Positions 8,251-15,194 of a DNA stretch of 41,357 nt are shown in pieces (the first letter of the stretch is position 1; each line of letters begins with the position of its first letter). The DNA is taken from contig JAISLU010000042.1 in assembly GCA_031277095.1 (NCBI GenBank), positions 1 to 41,357 on the forward strand, given 5' to 3'. Both the position numbers and the translations under genes were made by a program. This stretch comes from Synergistaceae bacterium. Lineage in GTDB: Bacteria > Synergistota > Synergistia > Synergistales > Aminobacteriaceae. Under the pieces are notes generated by a model that saw nothing but the letters and a program-made list of their open reading frames with translations, did not search any database and had not been told where the DNA came from.

Positions 8251-8296
8251 TTTCAATAATATGCCTTCAATAAATATTTGCCTCCAATAATATTTG
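8251..8296. repeat. Degenerate 15-17-bp direct repeats upstream of ppdK
   Basis: Three imperfect copies of a (T/C)CAATAA(A)TATTTGCC-like unit lie end to end between the ppdK start and the glyS stop. They are AT-rich and fill most of this 87-bp spacer. Confidence 0.6.
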
Positions 8297-8306
8297 TTTT
8301 ACGCCG

Positions 8307-10400
8307 TTACGATTTCAGAGTTCCCAAGTTGCCGATTTCCTCGAAAAGAGCGTTGCAGCGTTTCAAGATGGCCAGACGGTTGGCGCGGGTTTTTTTGTCG
8401 GGGTCCATGACCATCACATTGTCGAAAAAGCCCGTCACAATCGGGGAAAGTTCCGAGAGGGACTCCGTCAGCTTCGTCCAATCGCTTGTCTGAAGCGTGG
8501 CCGCGACGAAGGGTTCCATCTTTACGATCTCGTCGTAAAGGCTTTTTTCCTCCGCTTTCAGCGTCAAAGCGGGGTCGATGGAATCTGAAACCTTCTCCGC
8601 TTTCTGCAGGATATTGCGAACTCGGACCGCCGCCGTCACGAGCCCGTCAAACCAAGGTTCGTCCTTGACCTTGTTCAGGGCCTCCACCAGGCGCAGCGCC
8701 TGCAGAGGACGATGTCCCGCGACGGAAATCGCCAGCTTGGCCAACTCGTGCTCGTAATCTTTTTCTTTGATCTGTACCAGAAGCCGCTGCTCCAGGAACG
8801 AAAAAATTTTATCCACCGTGCGCATGTCCACCCGGTTTGTGAGGGCGCATGTACGCACGGCCTCCCTGACGTCCACATCGAGTTTCCGGGCCCAAAGAAT
8901 TTCGTTGATACAGCGGGCGGCCCGGCGCAGTCCGTAAGGGTCCTGGGAACCTGTCGGTTCGAGACCGACTTTGTGGCAGTTCACGATGATATGGATTCGC
9001 TCGGCCAAGCCGAGAATGGCGCCCACGTTGTCGGAGGGAACGCTGTCCGATGCGGACTTGGGAAGATATTGTTCATAGAGCGCCAGCGCCACGCGGGGGT
9101 CTTCTCCATCGATACGCGCGTATTCGCGCCCCATAATTCCCTGAAGTTCAGGAAATTCATAGACCATATGAGTGACAAGGTCCGCCTTGGAGAGAAATGC
9201 CGCCCGCTCCACCAGTTTCGCAAGCTCCGGCATTTTCAGTTCTTCGCACAGCCATAGGGCCAGCTTCTGGGTTTCCATCACTTTATCGTAAACAGAGCCC
9301 AGCTTTTCCTGATAGACGACGTTTTTGAGGCGTTCGACGTTCTCCCCCAGGGAGTGCTTTCGGTCCTCCGTCCAGAAGAAGGCCGCGTCCTCCAGACGGG
9401 CGCGCAGCACGCGTTCGTTGCCTTCCCGGATGATTTTCATATCGACCGCGCGGTTGTTGGAGACCCCCACAAAGAAGTTCATCAGCTTGCCTTCCTTGGT
9501 TCGGACGGCAAAGTATTTCTGGTTTTTCTTCATAGAAGTGGTCAGCACTTCTTGGGGAATCTGGAGGAAACCCTCGTCGAAAGAGCCGATAAACGGCACG
9601 GGATACTCCACGAGATAGAGGTTCTCCTCGACGACCTCAGGGTCCAGCTCCACGATGCCGTTATGTTCGTGTTCCAGAGAGGCTATCCCTGCCAAAAGTT
9701 TCTGCTTCCGCTTTTCCTGATCCAAAATGACGTAATTGTCGTAAAGTTTCTCTAAAAGCTCGTCCGTGTTTTTGATTTCGATGTTTTTGTTCCCCATGAA
9801 GCGATGCCCGCAGGAGATTCGGCCGCTTTTTACGCCGCCGTAAACGAAGGGGACGACTTCACCGCCGTTGAGGGCGACTATCCAGCGGATAGGCCGGGCG
9901 AAGCGGACCGCAGGATCCCGCCAGTACATGTTTTTGGGAAAAACCAGCTTGCCGATGAGCCCCGGCAGGAAAACCGGAAGAAGCGACGCCGTAAGTTTGC
10001 CCTCTTCTCTCACCTCCGCGACGGCGTAATGCACGCCGTCCATGTCCACTTCTTTCAAATCGTCGATGGCGATCCCTTTGTTTTTGGCGAAGCCCTCCGC
10101 CGCCCGAGTCGCGTTGCCCAGGGAGTCGAAGGCCGTCGCCCAGGGCGGCCCTTTGTAGACGGCGACCAGGTCTTCTTGACGCTCGCCCAAACCATGCACA
10201 AAAAGCACCAAACGGCGCGGCGTCGCGTAGACGACGACATCCGTGAAGGGTATGCGCAGCTCCCCCAGGTCCTTTACGGCAGTGGCCTTCAGGGTTTCGA
10301 GCATGGGCGAAATGAAACGGGACGGAATTTCCTCCACGCCTATCTCCAAAACGAGATCGTTAGGATTCGAACTATTAGGAGTCGAAATAGAAGAAGTCAT
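8307..10400 (-). CDS. glyS: Glycyl-tRNA synthetase beta subunit
   Basis: Beta subunit of the bacterial alpha2beta2 glycyl-tRNA synthetase. It carries tRNA-binding and anticodon-binding functions, while the alpha subunit activates glycine. The 697-aa length is normal for GlyS. The family start [14 protein letters not shown] is at about residues 16-29 after a short Ser/Asn-rich extension. The C-terminal part around 500-690, including [15 protein letters not shown], fits the DALR-type anticodon-binding region. The ATG at 10400 overlaps the glyQ stop (ATGA, 4 bp) and has AGGAG about 8 nt upstream, so translation is probably coupled to glyQ. Confidence 0.96.
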   Translation of the reverse strand: MTSSISTPNSSNPNDLVLEIGVEEIPSRFISPMLETLKATAVKDLGELRIPFTDVVVYATPRRLVLFVHGLGERQEDLVAVYKGPPWATAFDSLGNATRAAEGFAKNKGIAIDDLKEVDMDGVHYAVAEVREEGKLTASLLPVFLPGLIGKLVFPKNMYWRDPAVRFARPIRWIVALNGGEVVPFVYGGVKSGRISCGHRFMGNKNIEIKNTDELLEKLYDNYVILDQEKRKQKLLAGIASLEHEHNGIVELDPEVVEENLYLVEYPVPFIGSFDEGFLQIPQEVLTTSMKKNQKYFAVRTKEGKLMNFFVGVSNNRAVDMKIIREGNERVLRARLEDAAFFWTEDRKHSLGENVERLKNVVYQEKLGSVYDKVMETQKLALWLCEELKMPELAKLVERAAFLSKADLVTHMVYEFPELQGIMGREYARIDGEDPRVALALYEQYLPKSASDSVPSDNVGAILGLAERIHIIVNCHKVGLEPTGSQDPYGLRRAARCINEILWARKLDVDVREAVRTCALTNRVDMRTVDKIFSFLEQRLLVQIKEKDYEHELAKLAISVAGHRPLQALRLVEALNKVKDEPWFDGLVTAAVRVRNILQKAEKVSDSIDPALTLKAEEKSLYDEIVKMEPFVAATLQTSDWTKLTESLSELSPIVTGFFDNVMVMDPDKKTRANRLAILKRCNALFEEIGNLGTLKS

Positions 10401-11365
10401 GACACCCTGCTCCTGTTCGCGAAAGATGCGGGCGGCTCGGAGATGGTATCCCGCGCCGATTCGCTGAGGTCATCCTCGAACTTGTCGAATTTATCAAATT
10501 TATCGAGGAGAGGATACCCCATATTTTTACGCATGTCCACAAAAGCCTCGCAGCATCGGCTGGCCAGAGCCCTAATGCGTCCAATATAGCCGGTGCGCTC
10601 GGTCACGCTGATGGCGTTGCGCGCGTCCAAAAGGTTGAAGGCATGAGAACACTTCAACACGTAATCGTAGGCGGGCTGCACAAAACCCTTATCCAGAATG
10701 TGCTTGGCCTCGCCCTCGAAGAGGATGAAAAGCTGGAAAAGCATCTGCACATCCGCGATCTCGAAGTTGTAATGGGAGTACTCCACCTCTCCTTTCAGGT
10801 GTACGTCCCCGTAGCTGACCTTGCCCACCCACTCCAGGTCGTAGACGTTTTCCACCTTTTGGATGTACATGGCCAGGCGCTCGATGCCGTAGGTGATTTC
10901 CGCCGGCACGAGTTCCATGTCGACGCTGCCTAGCTGCTGGAAATAGGTGAACTGGGTCACCTCCATCCCATCCAGCCAGACTTCCCACCCCAGGCCCCAG
11001 GCGCCGATCGTGGGGTTTTCCCAGTCGTCTTCCACGAAGCGGATATCGTGTTCCAGGGGATCGATACCCAGGGCGACGAGGCTTTGAATATAAAGATCCA
11101 ATATATTGGACGGCGCGGGTTTGATCAGTACCTGATACTGGTAATAGTGCTGCAAACGGTTGGGATTTTCCCCATAGCGCCCGTCCGTGGGACGCCGGGA
11201 GGGCTCCACGTAAGCTACCCGCCAGGGTTCTGGCCCCAACGCTCGCAGCGAGGTGGCCGGGTTCATCGTCCCTGCTCCCACTTCCATATCGTAAGGCTGC
11301 TGCACCACGCAACCTTGCTCCGCCCAAAAACGCTCGAGCCGGAAATAAATCTCCTGAAAGTTCAA
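10397..11365 (-). CDS. glyQ: Glycyl-tRNA synthetase alpha subunit
   Basis: Catalytic class II aaRS subunit that makes glycyl-adenylate and charges tRNA-Gly together with GlyS. Diagnostic stretches are [20 protein letters not shown] (residues 18-37) and [20 protein letters not shown]. The start codon is TTG at 11365, with GGAGGA about 8 nt upstream; no ATG lies nearby. At 322 aa it is longer than most GlyQ (about 290). The surplus is a C-terminal tail with a slipped [10 protein letters not shown] repeat and a Ser-rich end, probably generated by short tandem duplication. A near-consensus promoter lies about 40 bp upstream. Confidence 0.96.
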   Translation of the reverse strand: MNFQEIYFRLERFWAEQGCVVQQPYDMEVGAGTMNPATSLRALGPEPWRVAYVEPSRRPTDGRYGENPNRLQHYYQYQVLIKPAPSNILDLYIQSLVALGIDPLEHDIRFVEDDWENPTIGAWGLGWEVWLDGMEVTQFTYFQQLGSVDMELVPAEITYGIERLAMYIQKVENVYDLEWVGKVSYGDVHLKGEVEYSHYNFEIADVQMLFQLFILFEGEAKHILDKGFVQPAYDYVLKCSHAFNLLDARNAISVTERTGYIGRIRALASRCCEAFVDMRKNMGYPLLDKFDKFDKFEDDLSESARDTISEPPASFANRSRVS

Positions 11366-11406
11366 AAAACACTCCTCCTATGTAGCCGTAATTCTGACAA
11401 ATACTT

Positions 11407-11435
11407 ATTGTATGGAACACACCGCATTTTATCAA
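11407..11435 (-). promoter_or_regulatory. Sigma-70-type promoter of glyQ-glyS
   Basis: On the minus strand TTGATA (11435-11430) and TACAAT (11412-11407) are separated by exactly 17 bp, close to the TTGACA/TATAAT consensus. Transcription would begin near 11400, leaving a leader of about 35 nt that contains only the SD. Two more TTGATT copies lie upstream because of an 11-bp tandem repeat. Confidence 0.7.
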
Positions 11436-11459
11436 CTTTTAATCAACTTTTAATCAACA
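11431..11459. repeat. 11-bp tandem repeat overlapping the glyQ -35 box
   Basis: ATCAACTTTTA is repeated twice exactly (11431-11441 and 11442-11452), with a partial third copy after it. On the minus strand each unit supplies a TTGAT, so the repeat multiplies -35-like hexamers. Confidence 0.8.
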
Positions 11460-11484
11460 GGATGCGCGCCGGAAGTTTCGGTTC

Positions 11485-11523
11485 ATTGGAAGAGTCTATT
11501 GGAAAAGTCCATTGGAAGAGTCC
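11485..11523. repeat. Three 13-bp tandem repeats
   Basis: ATTGGAAGAGTCT, ATTGGAAAAGTCC and ATTGGAAGAGTCC follow one another without spacing, then decay into related GGAGAAGAATTC-like sequence. This lies in a gene-free stretch (11366-11788) upstream of glyQ. No gene in that stretch is convincing; a minus-strand frame through it has no recognisable match. Confidence 0.8.
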
Positions 11524-11764
11524 AGGAGAAGAATTCAGTGGGAGAGTTCAGTAGGGGAGGGACTCCGTGGGTTTCGGATCTGATTTGCGCGACACAAGTG
11601 CGGATTCGCGGCTGTTTCGTTTTTGATGGCGGCAACACCGGGGAGTTCGCTGATTTCGACAATCAGGCGAATAATCGCGTCCGTAATGACGCAAGGGAGA
11701 GCGTTAGCTGAAATGCCCTGACGAACACCGAAAAAATACCCTTGGGGAAGACAGTGAAGTTCCT

Positions 11765-11781
11765 CACGCGGCAACCGCGTG
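11765..11781 (+). other. Tight hairpin followed by an AT-rich tract
   Basis: CACGCGG (11765-11771) and CCGCGTG (11775-11781) form a perfect 7-bp stem with a 3-nt loop, followed on the plus strand by TAATTATTTATTTT. It sits just past the 3' end of the Rpn-type pseudogene, which is on the minus strand. It could be a weak terminator for plus-strand transcription or a leftover of the decayed region. Confidence 0.35.
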
Positions 11782-11788
11782 TAATTAT

Positions 11789-12310
11789 TTATTTTACCCC
11801 AGAACGACCCACGCCGGCTGCCATTCCGCCTTCCAACACCCGTATCTCTTCTTCGGGAAGTTCCGTAGCCCACATCTCGCCGCTGGTCATCTCAGTAACG
11901 GGTTTTTCCAAGACCCGCTTCAGCTTCGACAGTTCCACGAACAAAATATTCACAGCGTTCAGCAGCTCTTCCCCCTCCGGGTTGCGGAAGCTGAAACAGT
12001 TAAAACAGCTTTTGCGGCCTTCAAAAACCGTGTACCCGCAGAAAGTGATCTGATACGTTCGCGCCAATTTCCCATAGGGGACACTTATACCCTGCTGACT
12101 GGAGTGCAGGTCACATACGTTAAAGATCGACCGGCCTCTGATGTTCCTGTGCTCGTTAGCTGATTTATCGCCTTCCATCGGGTCCGCCTGCATTTCGACC
12201 TCGATCTGATCGCCGCTGTCGATTTTACAGCTCACGTCGAATCGTTCCCGTTTTGCCAGTACGTCGCGGATAGGAAGTTCAGTGTTCCGAACGGCAACAT
12301 ATCCCGGCGA
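11789..12310 (-). pseudogene. Remnant of an Rpn-type PD-(D/E)XK nuclease/transposase-like gene
   Basis: The open frame begins after a TAA, with no start codon, as SPGYVAVRNTELPIRDVL. It continues AKRERFDVSCKIDSGDQIEVEMQAD, the PD-(D/E)XK core in which Asp and the E-x-E-x-Q strand give the active site. It then reads YGKLARTYQITFCGY and ELSKLKRVLEKPVTEMTSGEMWA, typical of the Rpn/PDDEXK transposase-like family. The N-terminal part expected before VAVRN is missing. After GEMWA the family's usual continuation is lost and the frame ends 24 residues later. Intact members are about 300 aa; about 170 remain. A GTG at 12235 could start a 148-aa product, but I expect no function. Confidence 0.75.
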
Positions 12311-12387
12311 TTATTATATCGCCGCTGAGGCGTGGCGCGCAAACAAATTCGTATCCTAAGGGGTTACCCTCGACTCCATCCTATTCC

Positions 12388-12411
12388 CCTTTTATTCCTC
12401 CCTTTTATTCA
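12388..12411. repeat. Short tandem repeat upstream of the thioredoxin-fold gene
   Basis: CCCTTTTATTC occurs at 12388-12398 and again at 12401-12411, with a 13-bp period. It is one more slipped duplication in the spacer between the Rpn remnant and the next gene. Confidence 0.6.
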
Positions 12412-12498
12412 CTCTACCAACCGGCGTTGAATGAGCTATAGTATATAGGGTATGTGAAAAGAATCGGAAAATCACAAAAATCGAGGCCGAGGGGAACG

Positions 12499-13062
12499 GT
12501 GAAAACAATGGAAATGACGGGAACGAATGAAAACAGGGAAGGGATCGATCTGACTTCGGGGAAGTCCTTTGGCGAGTTCATCGGGACCTCCGAGGATGGG
12601 AATTTTGTGCGGCGGCGTGTCGGGGAAATACAGTTTTCCCCGTCTTTCGAGAAGGCCCTCGGGGAGTTCGGGAAGACCACGCTGGTGGTTTTCGCGGACA
12701 TGACCTGCCCCGACTGCCGCGCCGTGCTGCCCTTTTTGGGAAAGATCGGGGAGGTCAACGCCGGCATCGAGGTTGTTTTCGGGGAATGGAACGCCGCGTC
12801 GGAGGGATTTTTGCAGCGGCGCCTGGGCACAGGCCGCGTGCCCACGGTTTTGGCGCTGGACGCATCGGGCAGGCTGATGGACGGGGCGTTTATCGAGCGT
12901 CCGCTGGCCGTTCACCGCGCAACGGCAGAGGCGGCGTCCCGCAGAGACGCCATGCTTGCCATCGGAAAATTCCGCAACGGCGGCGACAATGACCTGATCG
13001 AAGAGGATCTTCTGAAGGTTCTGCGCGGCGAGAAAAACGACGTCTTGCCTTACCTGAAATAA
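12499..13062 (+). CDS. Thioredoxin-fold protein with CPDC motif
   Basis: A protein of about 187 aa. The centre reads TTLVVFADMTCPDCRAVLPFLGKIG, the beta-strand, CxxC and helix of the thioredoxin fold. A GTGRVPTVLALD segment supplies the cis-Pro loop (VPT). CPDC differs from classical CGPC, so redox potential and substrate are open; it may act as a disulfide reductase. There is no signal peptide, so it is probably cytoplasmic. Start choice is uncertain: GTG 12499 and ATG 12508 both follow GAGGGGA, with short and long spacing respectively, and a GTG at 12454 is also in frame. A terminator follows the gene. Confidence 0.8.
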   Translation: MKTMEMTGTNENREGIDLTSGKSFGEFIGTSEDGNFVRRRVGEIQFSPSFEKALGEFGKTTLVVFADMTCPDCRAVLPFLGKIGEVNAGIEVVFGEWNAASEGFLQRRLGTGRVPTVLALDASGRLMDGAFIERPLAVHRATAEAASRRDAMLAIGKFRNGGDNDLIEEDLLKVLRGEKNDVLPYLK

Positions 13063-13084
13063 AATCGACAGCCAGAAATAGGGG

Positions 13085-13114
13085 CCCTGGGATGGGTCAG
13101 AGCCCCAGGGTTTT
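13085..13114 (+). terminator. Likely intrinsic terminator after the thioredoxin-fold gene
   Basis: CCCTGGG (13085-13091) pairs with CCCAGGG (13104-13110) around a 12-nt loop, followed by TTTT. The T-run is short, but position and GC-rich stem fit a terminator. The next gene starts 25 bp later, so it may act as an attenuator for it. Confidence 0.6.
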
Positions 13115-13138
13115 GCTAAAATTCGGGAGGAAAAAGAT

Positions 13139-13741
13139 ATGCGTAAATTTGGGGTTTTAGCGTGTTTCGCGGTGGTCGCATTGCTGCTGACGCCGGGGGC
13201 CGTTTTTGCGGAGTATGACATCAGCGGCTGGTGGCTGCTGGAGGGCAGCGGGTACGCCGAAAAAAATTTTCTGAGAACCGAGCTGACGGATACCGGGAGG
13301 CTGGATATCCAGACCAAAACCGAGGACGGGGTACAATACGTTTTGGGATACTCCGTGGATCTGCGGCTCGATGCGTCGCGGCTCAATATCAACACCTGGG
13401 ATTACTCGAAGATCGTGCTTCTGGACGTTCCCGTTCCGATCCCCGAGCTGAACCCCACGACGAACGAACCTTTCGAGCTGCCTCGTGTCACGGCGGACGG
13501 GCTGACCTACGAAATGACGTTTACGACGGCCACGTCCGGGACCGTCAGGATTTACGGTTACATCGACGTTGACGTAGTGGGCAGTGTGGAAATCAACTCC
13601 ATAAGCACTATTTGGAAATACGGGACGGAGCAGCCGGACGTTTCCGACATGACCAGCGGCTGCGACGTGGGGCTCGGGTTTTTTGCGACAGGTATTGCAA
13701 CGCTGGCGTACCTTTACAGAAAAGGCCGCAGCACTCAATAA
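13139..13741 (+). CDS. Secreted Synerg-CTERM protein A (200 aa), function unknown
   Basis: A signal peptide occupies residues 1-24 (MRKFGVLACFAVVALLLTPG, then AVFA before EYD). A beta-strand-rich body of about 140 residues opens ISGWWLLEGSGYAE, recalling small lipocalin-like envelope proteins. The tail is SGCDVGLGFFATGIATLA, then YLYRKGR: a Cys, a hydrophobic helix and basic residues, matching the Synerg-CTERM sorting signal of Synergistota. GGAGG lies 9 nt before the ATG. The tail and the 3' flank are nearly the same as in the gene at 14032, although the bodies differ. Export and envelope anchoring are inferred from the two end signals. Confidence 0.85.
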   Translation: MRKFGVLACFAVVALLLTPGAVFAEYDISGWWLLEGSGYAEKNFLRTELTDTGRLDIQTKTEDGVQYVLGYSVDLRLDASRLNINTWDYSKIVLLDVPVPIPELNPTTNEPFELPRVTADGLTYEMTFTTATSGTVRIYGYIDVDVVGSVEINSISTIWKYGTEQPDVSDMTSGCDVGLGFFATGIATLAYLYRKGRSTQ

Positions 13742-13783
13742 ACAAGAGAAAAGTTTGAACGTTTACTGATCCTTTAAGCGTAG

Positions 13784-13814
13784 GGGGATAGCCGTAAGGT
13801 TGTCCCCTTTTTTT
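13784..13814 (+). terminator. Intrinsic terminator with GTAA tetraloop, copy 1
   Basis: GGGGATAGCC (13784-13793) and GGTTGTCCCC (13798-13807) form a 10-bp stem including two G-T pairs, closed by the GNRA-type loop GTAA and followed by seven T. About 20 bp upstream sequence plus the hairpin recur after the next gene at 15144. Confidence 0.9.
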
Positions 13815-13828
13815 AATCAAAAACACCA

Positions 13829-13854
13829 CTATCAAAAGGTGTACTTTTTGATAG
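13829..13854. promoter_or_regulatory. 26-bp inverted-repeat box 1
   Basis: The box has arms CTATCAAAA and TTTTGATAG around a GTGTAC-containing centre. It is the reverse complement of box 2 (13957-13982) except for one base. It lies just after the previous gene's terminator. Candidate roles are a repressor operator pair or terminal repeats of a tiny non-coding element of about 150 bp. Confidence 0.55.
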
Positions 13855-13926
13855 TTTCTCCTCTACTGTCCATACAACAGCAAAAGAGCGGTTTTTCAAC
13901 TAAGCATTACACCACAATCATGACCA

Positions 13927-13943
13927 AATTTCAAGTTGAAATT
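13927..13943. promoter_or_regulatory. Perfect 17-bp palindrome
   Basis: AATTTCAA and TTGAAATT flank a single G: a perfect palindrome midway between the two 26-bp boxes and 89 bp upstream of the GTG at 14032. This geometry is typical of a dimeric repressor operator. Confidence 0.5.
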
Positions 13944-13956
13944 GCACTTTGGACTA

Positions 13957-13982
13957 CTATCAAAAAGTACACATTTTGATAG
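13957..13982. promoter_or_regulatory. 26-bp inverted-repeat box 2
   Basis: The same box as 13829-13854 in opposite orientation (CTATCAAAA and TTTTGATAG arms, GTACAC centre), ending 49 bp before the start codon of the 14032 gene. GGTGTACTT recurs once more directly after it. Paired inverted boxes 128 bp apart could allow DNA looping. Confidence 0.55.
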
Positions 13983-14031
13983 CTGAGGTGTACTTAGAAT
14001 GTTGCAAAATAATACTTTGGAGGTGTTTGTG

Positions 14032-15099
14032 GTGAATTTTACGAGATTCAAACGTTGGGGTCGTTTCGCGCTTTTGTTCAGTATGGTGTTCGTTCTTACT
14101 GCCGCTGTGGCTGAGGGAGCAACTGACCCCCTCAATGGGACGTGGAGAATAGTCTCCGGGTCGTATACATATTCATCGCCTTACCTAGGAAACGAGAGTG
14201 GAGCTTATAAACCCGGAAGTGCTCCTGATGTCAAAATAGTGGTACAAGAAAGAGGAAGTGGATACGACATATTATTGAACGATGTATCTTGGTTGTATGG
14301 CGAATTTGAAGGCCTCCCAGTGGTTAGAAAGGAACTTATGTCCACCTCTCTGACCGGCATCGGCGGAGGAGACTATTTTCAACGTGTAGCGGAGGGAGAA
14401 TATCGTGCCGATGATGTTTGGGATAGTGTTTATTTAGGGGGAGTAGGGGACAGAATTTGGTTCAAAGTTAGTGGCAATCAATTGCAGTACACGTGGGACA
14501 ATCTGTCGCTTGAAGAAGTCGCAACAATTTCGCTGACCCTTGAGAGGGTATCGGAGATGCCTGACGAACCTATTGAACCCGATGAACCGGTGCCTAGCAA
14601 ACCTATCGAGCCCAGTCTTATCGTGCCGGAGCTGGCTCCGTCTGCAAACAATGTCAATTTCGAGCCCGGTGAAAAAATCATCCTGAAAGTGGTCCCGCCG
14701 ACTCTGCCGGAGGATACTGTCATTACACGCACCCGCTGGGAAATCTACTTCGCTGACCCGAGCAAGAAGGGCCTCGTCCACGCAATGGAAGAAAACCACG
14801 GTGGCATGGCCAACGAGGGAGTATCGGATGGCGGCAATGGGGGCGATCCATTCACCTACGAGCCCCCGGCGGGAGTGTTGCCGGTGGGCGAAAAGTATGT
14901 ACACCGTGCGCAACATGACTTCGAGCAAGCGGGTGTAAAGGGCTCGACCCAGTGGTCCGCGTACGGTTTCTTCAGTATCTTGAAACTTTTGAGCGAGGGC
15001 AGCAGTGGCGGCGGCGGATGCGACGTGGGGCTCGGGTTCTTTGCGGTAGGCGTTGCGGCGCTGGCGTACCTTTACAGAAAAGGCCGCGGCGCGAAATAA
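14032..15099 (+). CDS. Secreted Synerg-CTERM protein B (355 aa), function unknown
   Basis: I chose the GTG at 14032 because GGAGG lies 8 nt before it and the protein then starts with a clean signal peptide (NFTRFKRWGRFALLFSMVFV, cleaved near AEGA). An in-frame ATG at 13999 has no SD. The mature N-terminal domain (about residues 32-170, starting DPLNGTWRIVSGSYTY) looks like a lipocalin-type beta barrel. A Pro/Glu hinge (EPIEPDEPVPSKPIEPS) follows, then a second beta domain that resembles Ig-like extracellular modules. The tail GGGGCDVGLGFFAVGVAALA then YLYRKGR is the Synerg-CTERM signal, almost identical to protein A. Three palindromic boxes precede the gene, suggesting regulated expression. 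Confidence 0.85.
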   Translation: MNFTRFKRWGRFALLFSMVFVLTAAVAEGATDPLNGTWRIVSGSYTYSSPYLGNESGAYKPGSAPDVKIVVQERGSGYDILLNDVSWLYGEFEGLPVVRKELMSTSLTGIGGGDYFQRVAEGEYRADDVWDSVYLGGVGDRIWFKVSGNQLQYTWDNLSLEEVATISLTLERVSEMPDEPIEPDEPVPSKPIEPSLIVPELAPSANNVNFEPGEKIILKVVPPTLPEDTVITRTRWEIYFADPSKKGLVHAMEENHGGMANEGVSDGGNGGDPFTYEPPAGVLPVGEKYVHRAQHDFEQAGVKGSTQWSAYGFFSILKLLSEGSSGGGGCDVGLGFFAVGVAALAYLYRKGRGAK

Positions 15100-15143
15100 A
15101 CGAGGGAAATAAACAAAGTCTTTTACTGATTCTTTAAGCATAG

Positions 15144-15173
15144 GGGGATAGCCGTAAGGTTGTCCCCTCTTTT
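15144..15173 (+). terminator. Intrinsic terminator with GTAA tetraloop, copy 2
   Basis: The same 24-nt hairpin as at 13784 (stems 15144-15153 and 15158-15167), followed by TCTTTT rather than a pure T-run. Only 21 bp separate it from the next start codon, whose SD (AAAGGAG) lies inside that spacer, so the next gene may depend on partial read-through. Confidence 0.8.
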
Positions 15174-15194
15174 ACATACCGGAAAGGAGCCGCA

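Noticed and set aside
5598-8273. An 891-codon open frame antisense to ppdK
   Set aside because: It mirrors ppdK codon by codon. The protein is His/Arg/Gly-rich low-quality sequence and has no SD. Long antisense frames are expected in GC-rich genes; the ppdK frame has all family motifs.
11366-11480. T-box riboswitch upstream of glyQ
   Set aside because: The near-consensus promoter leaves only about 35 nt of leader, too short for a T-box. No specifier-loop or antiterminator structure is visible.
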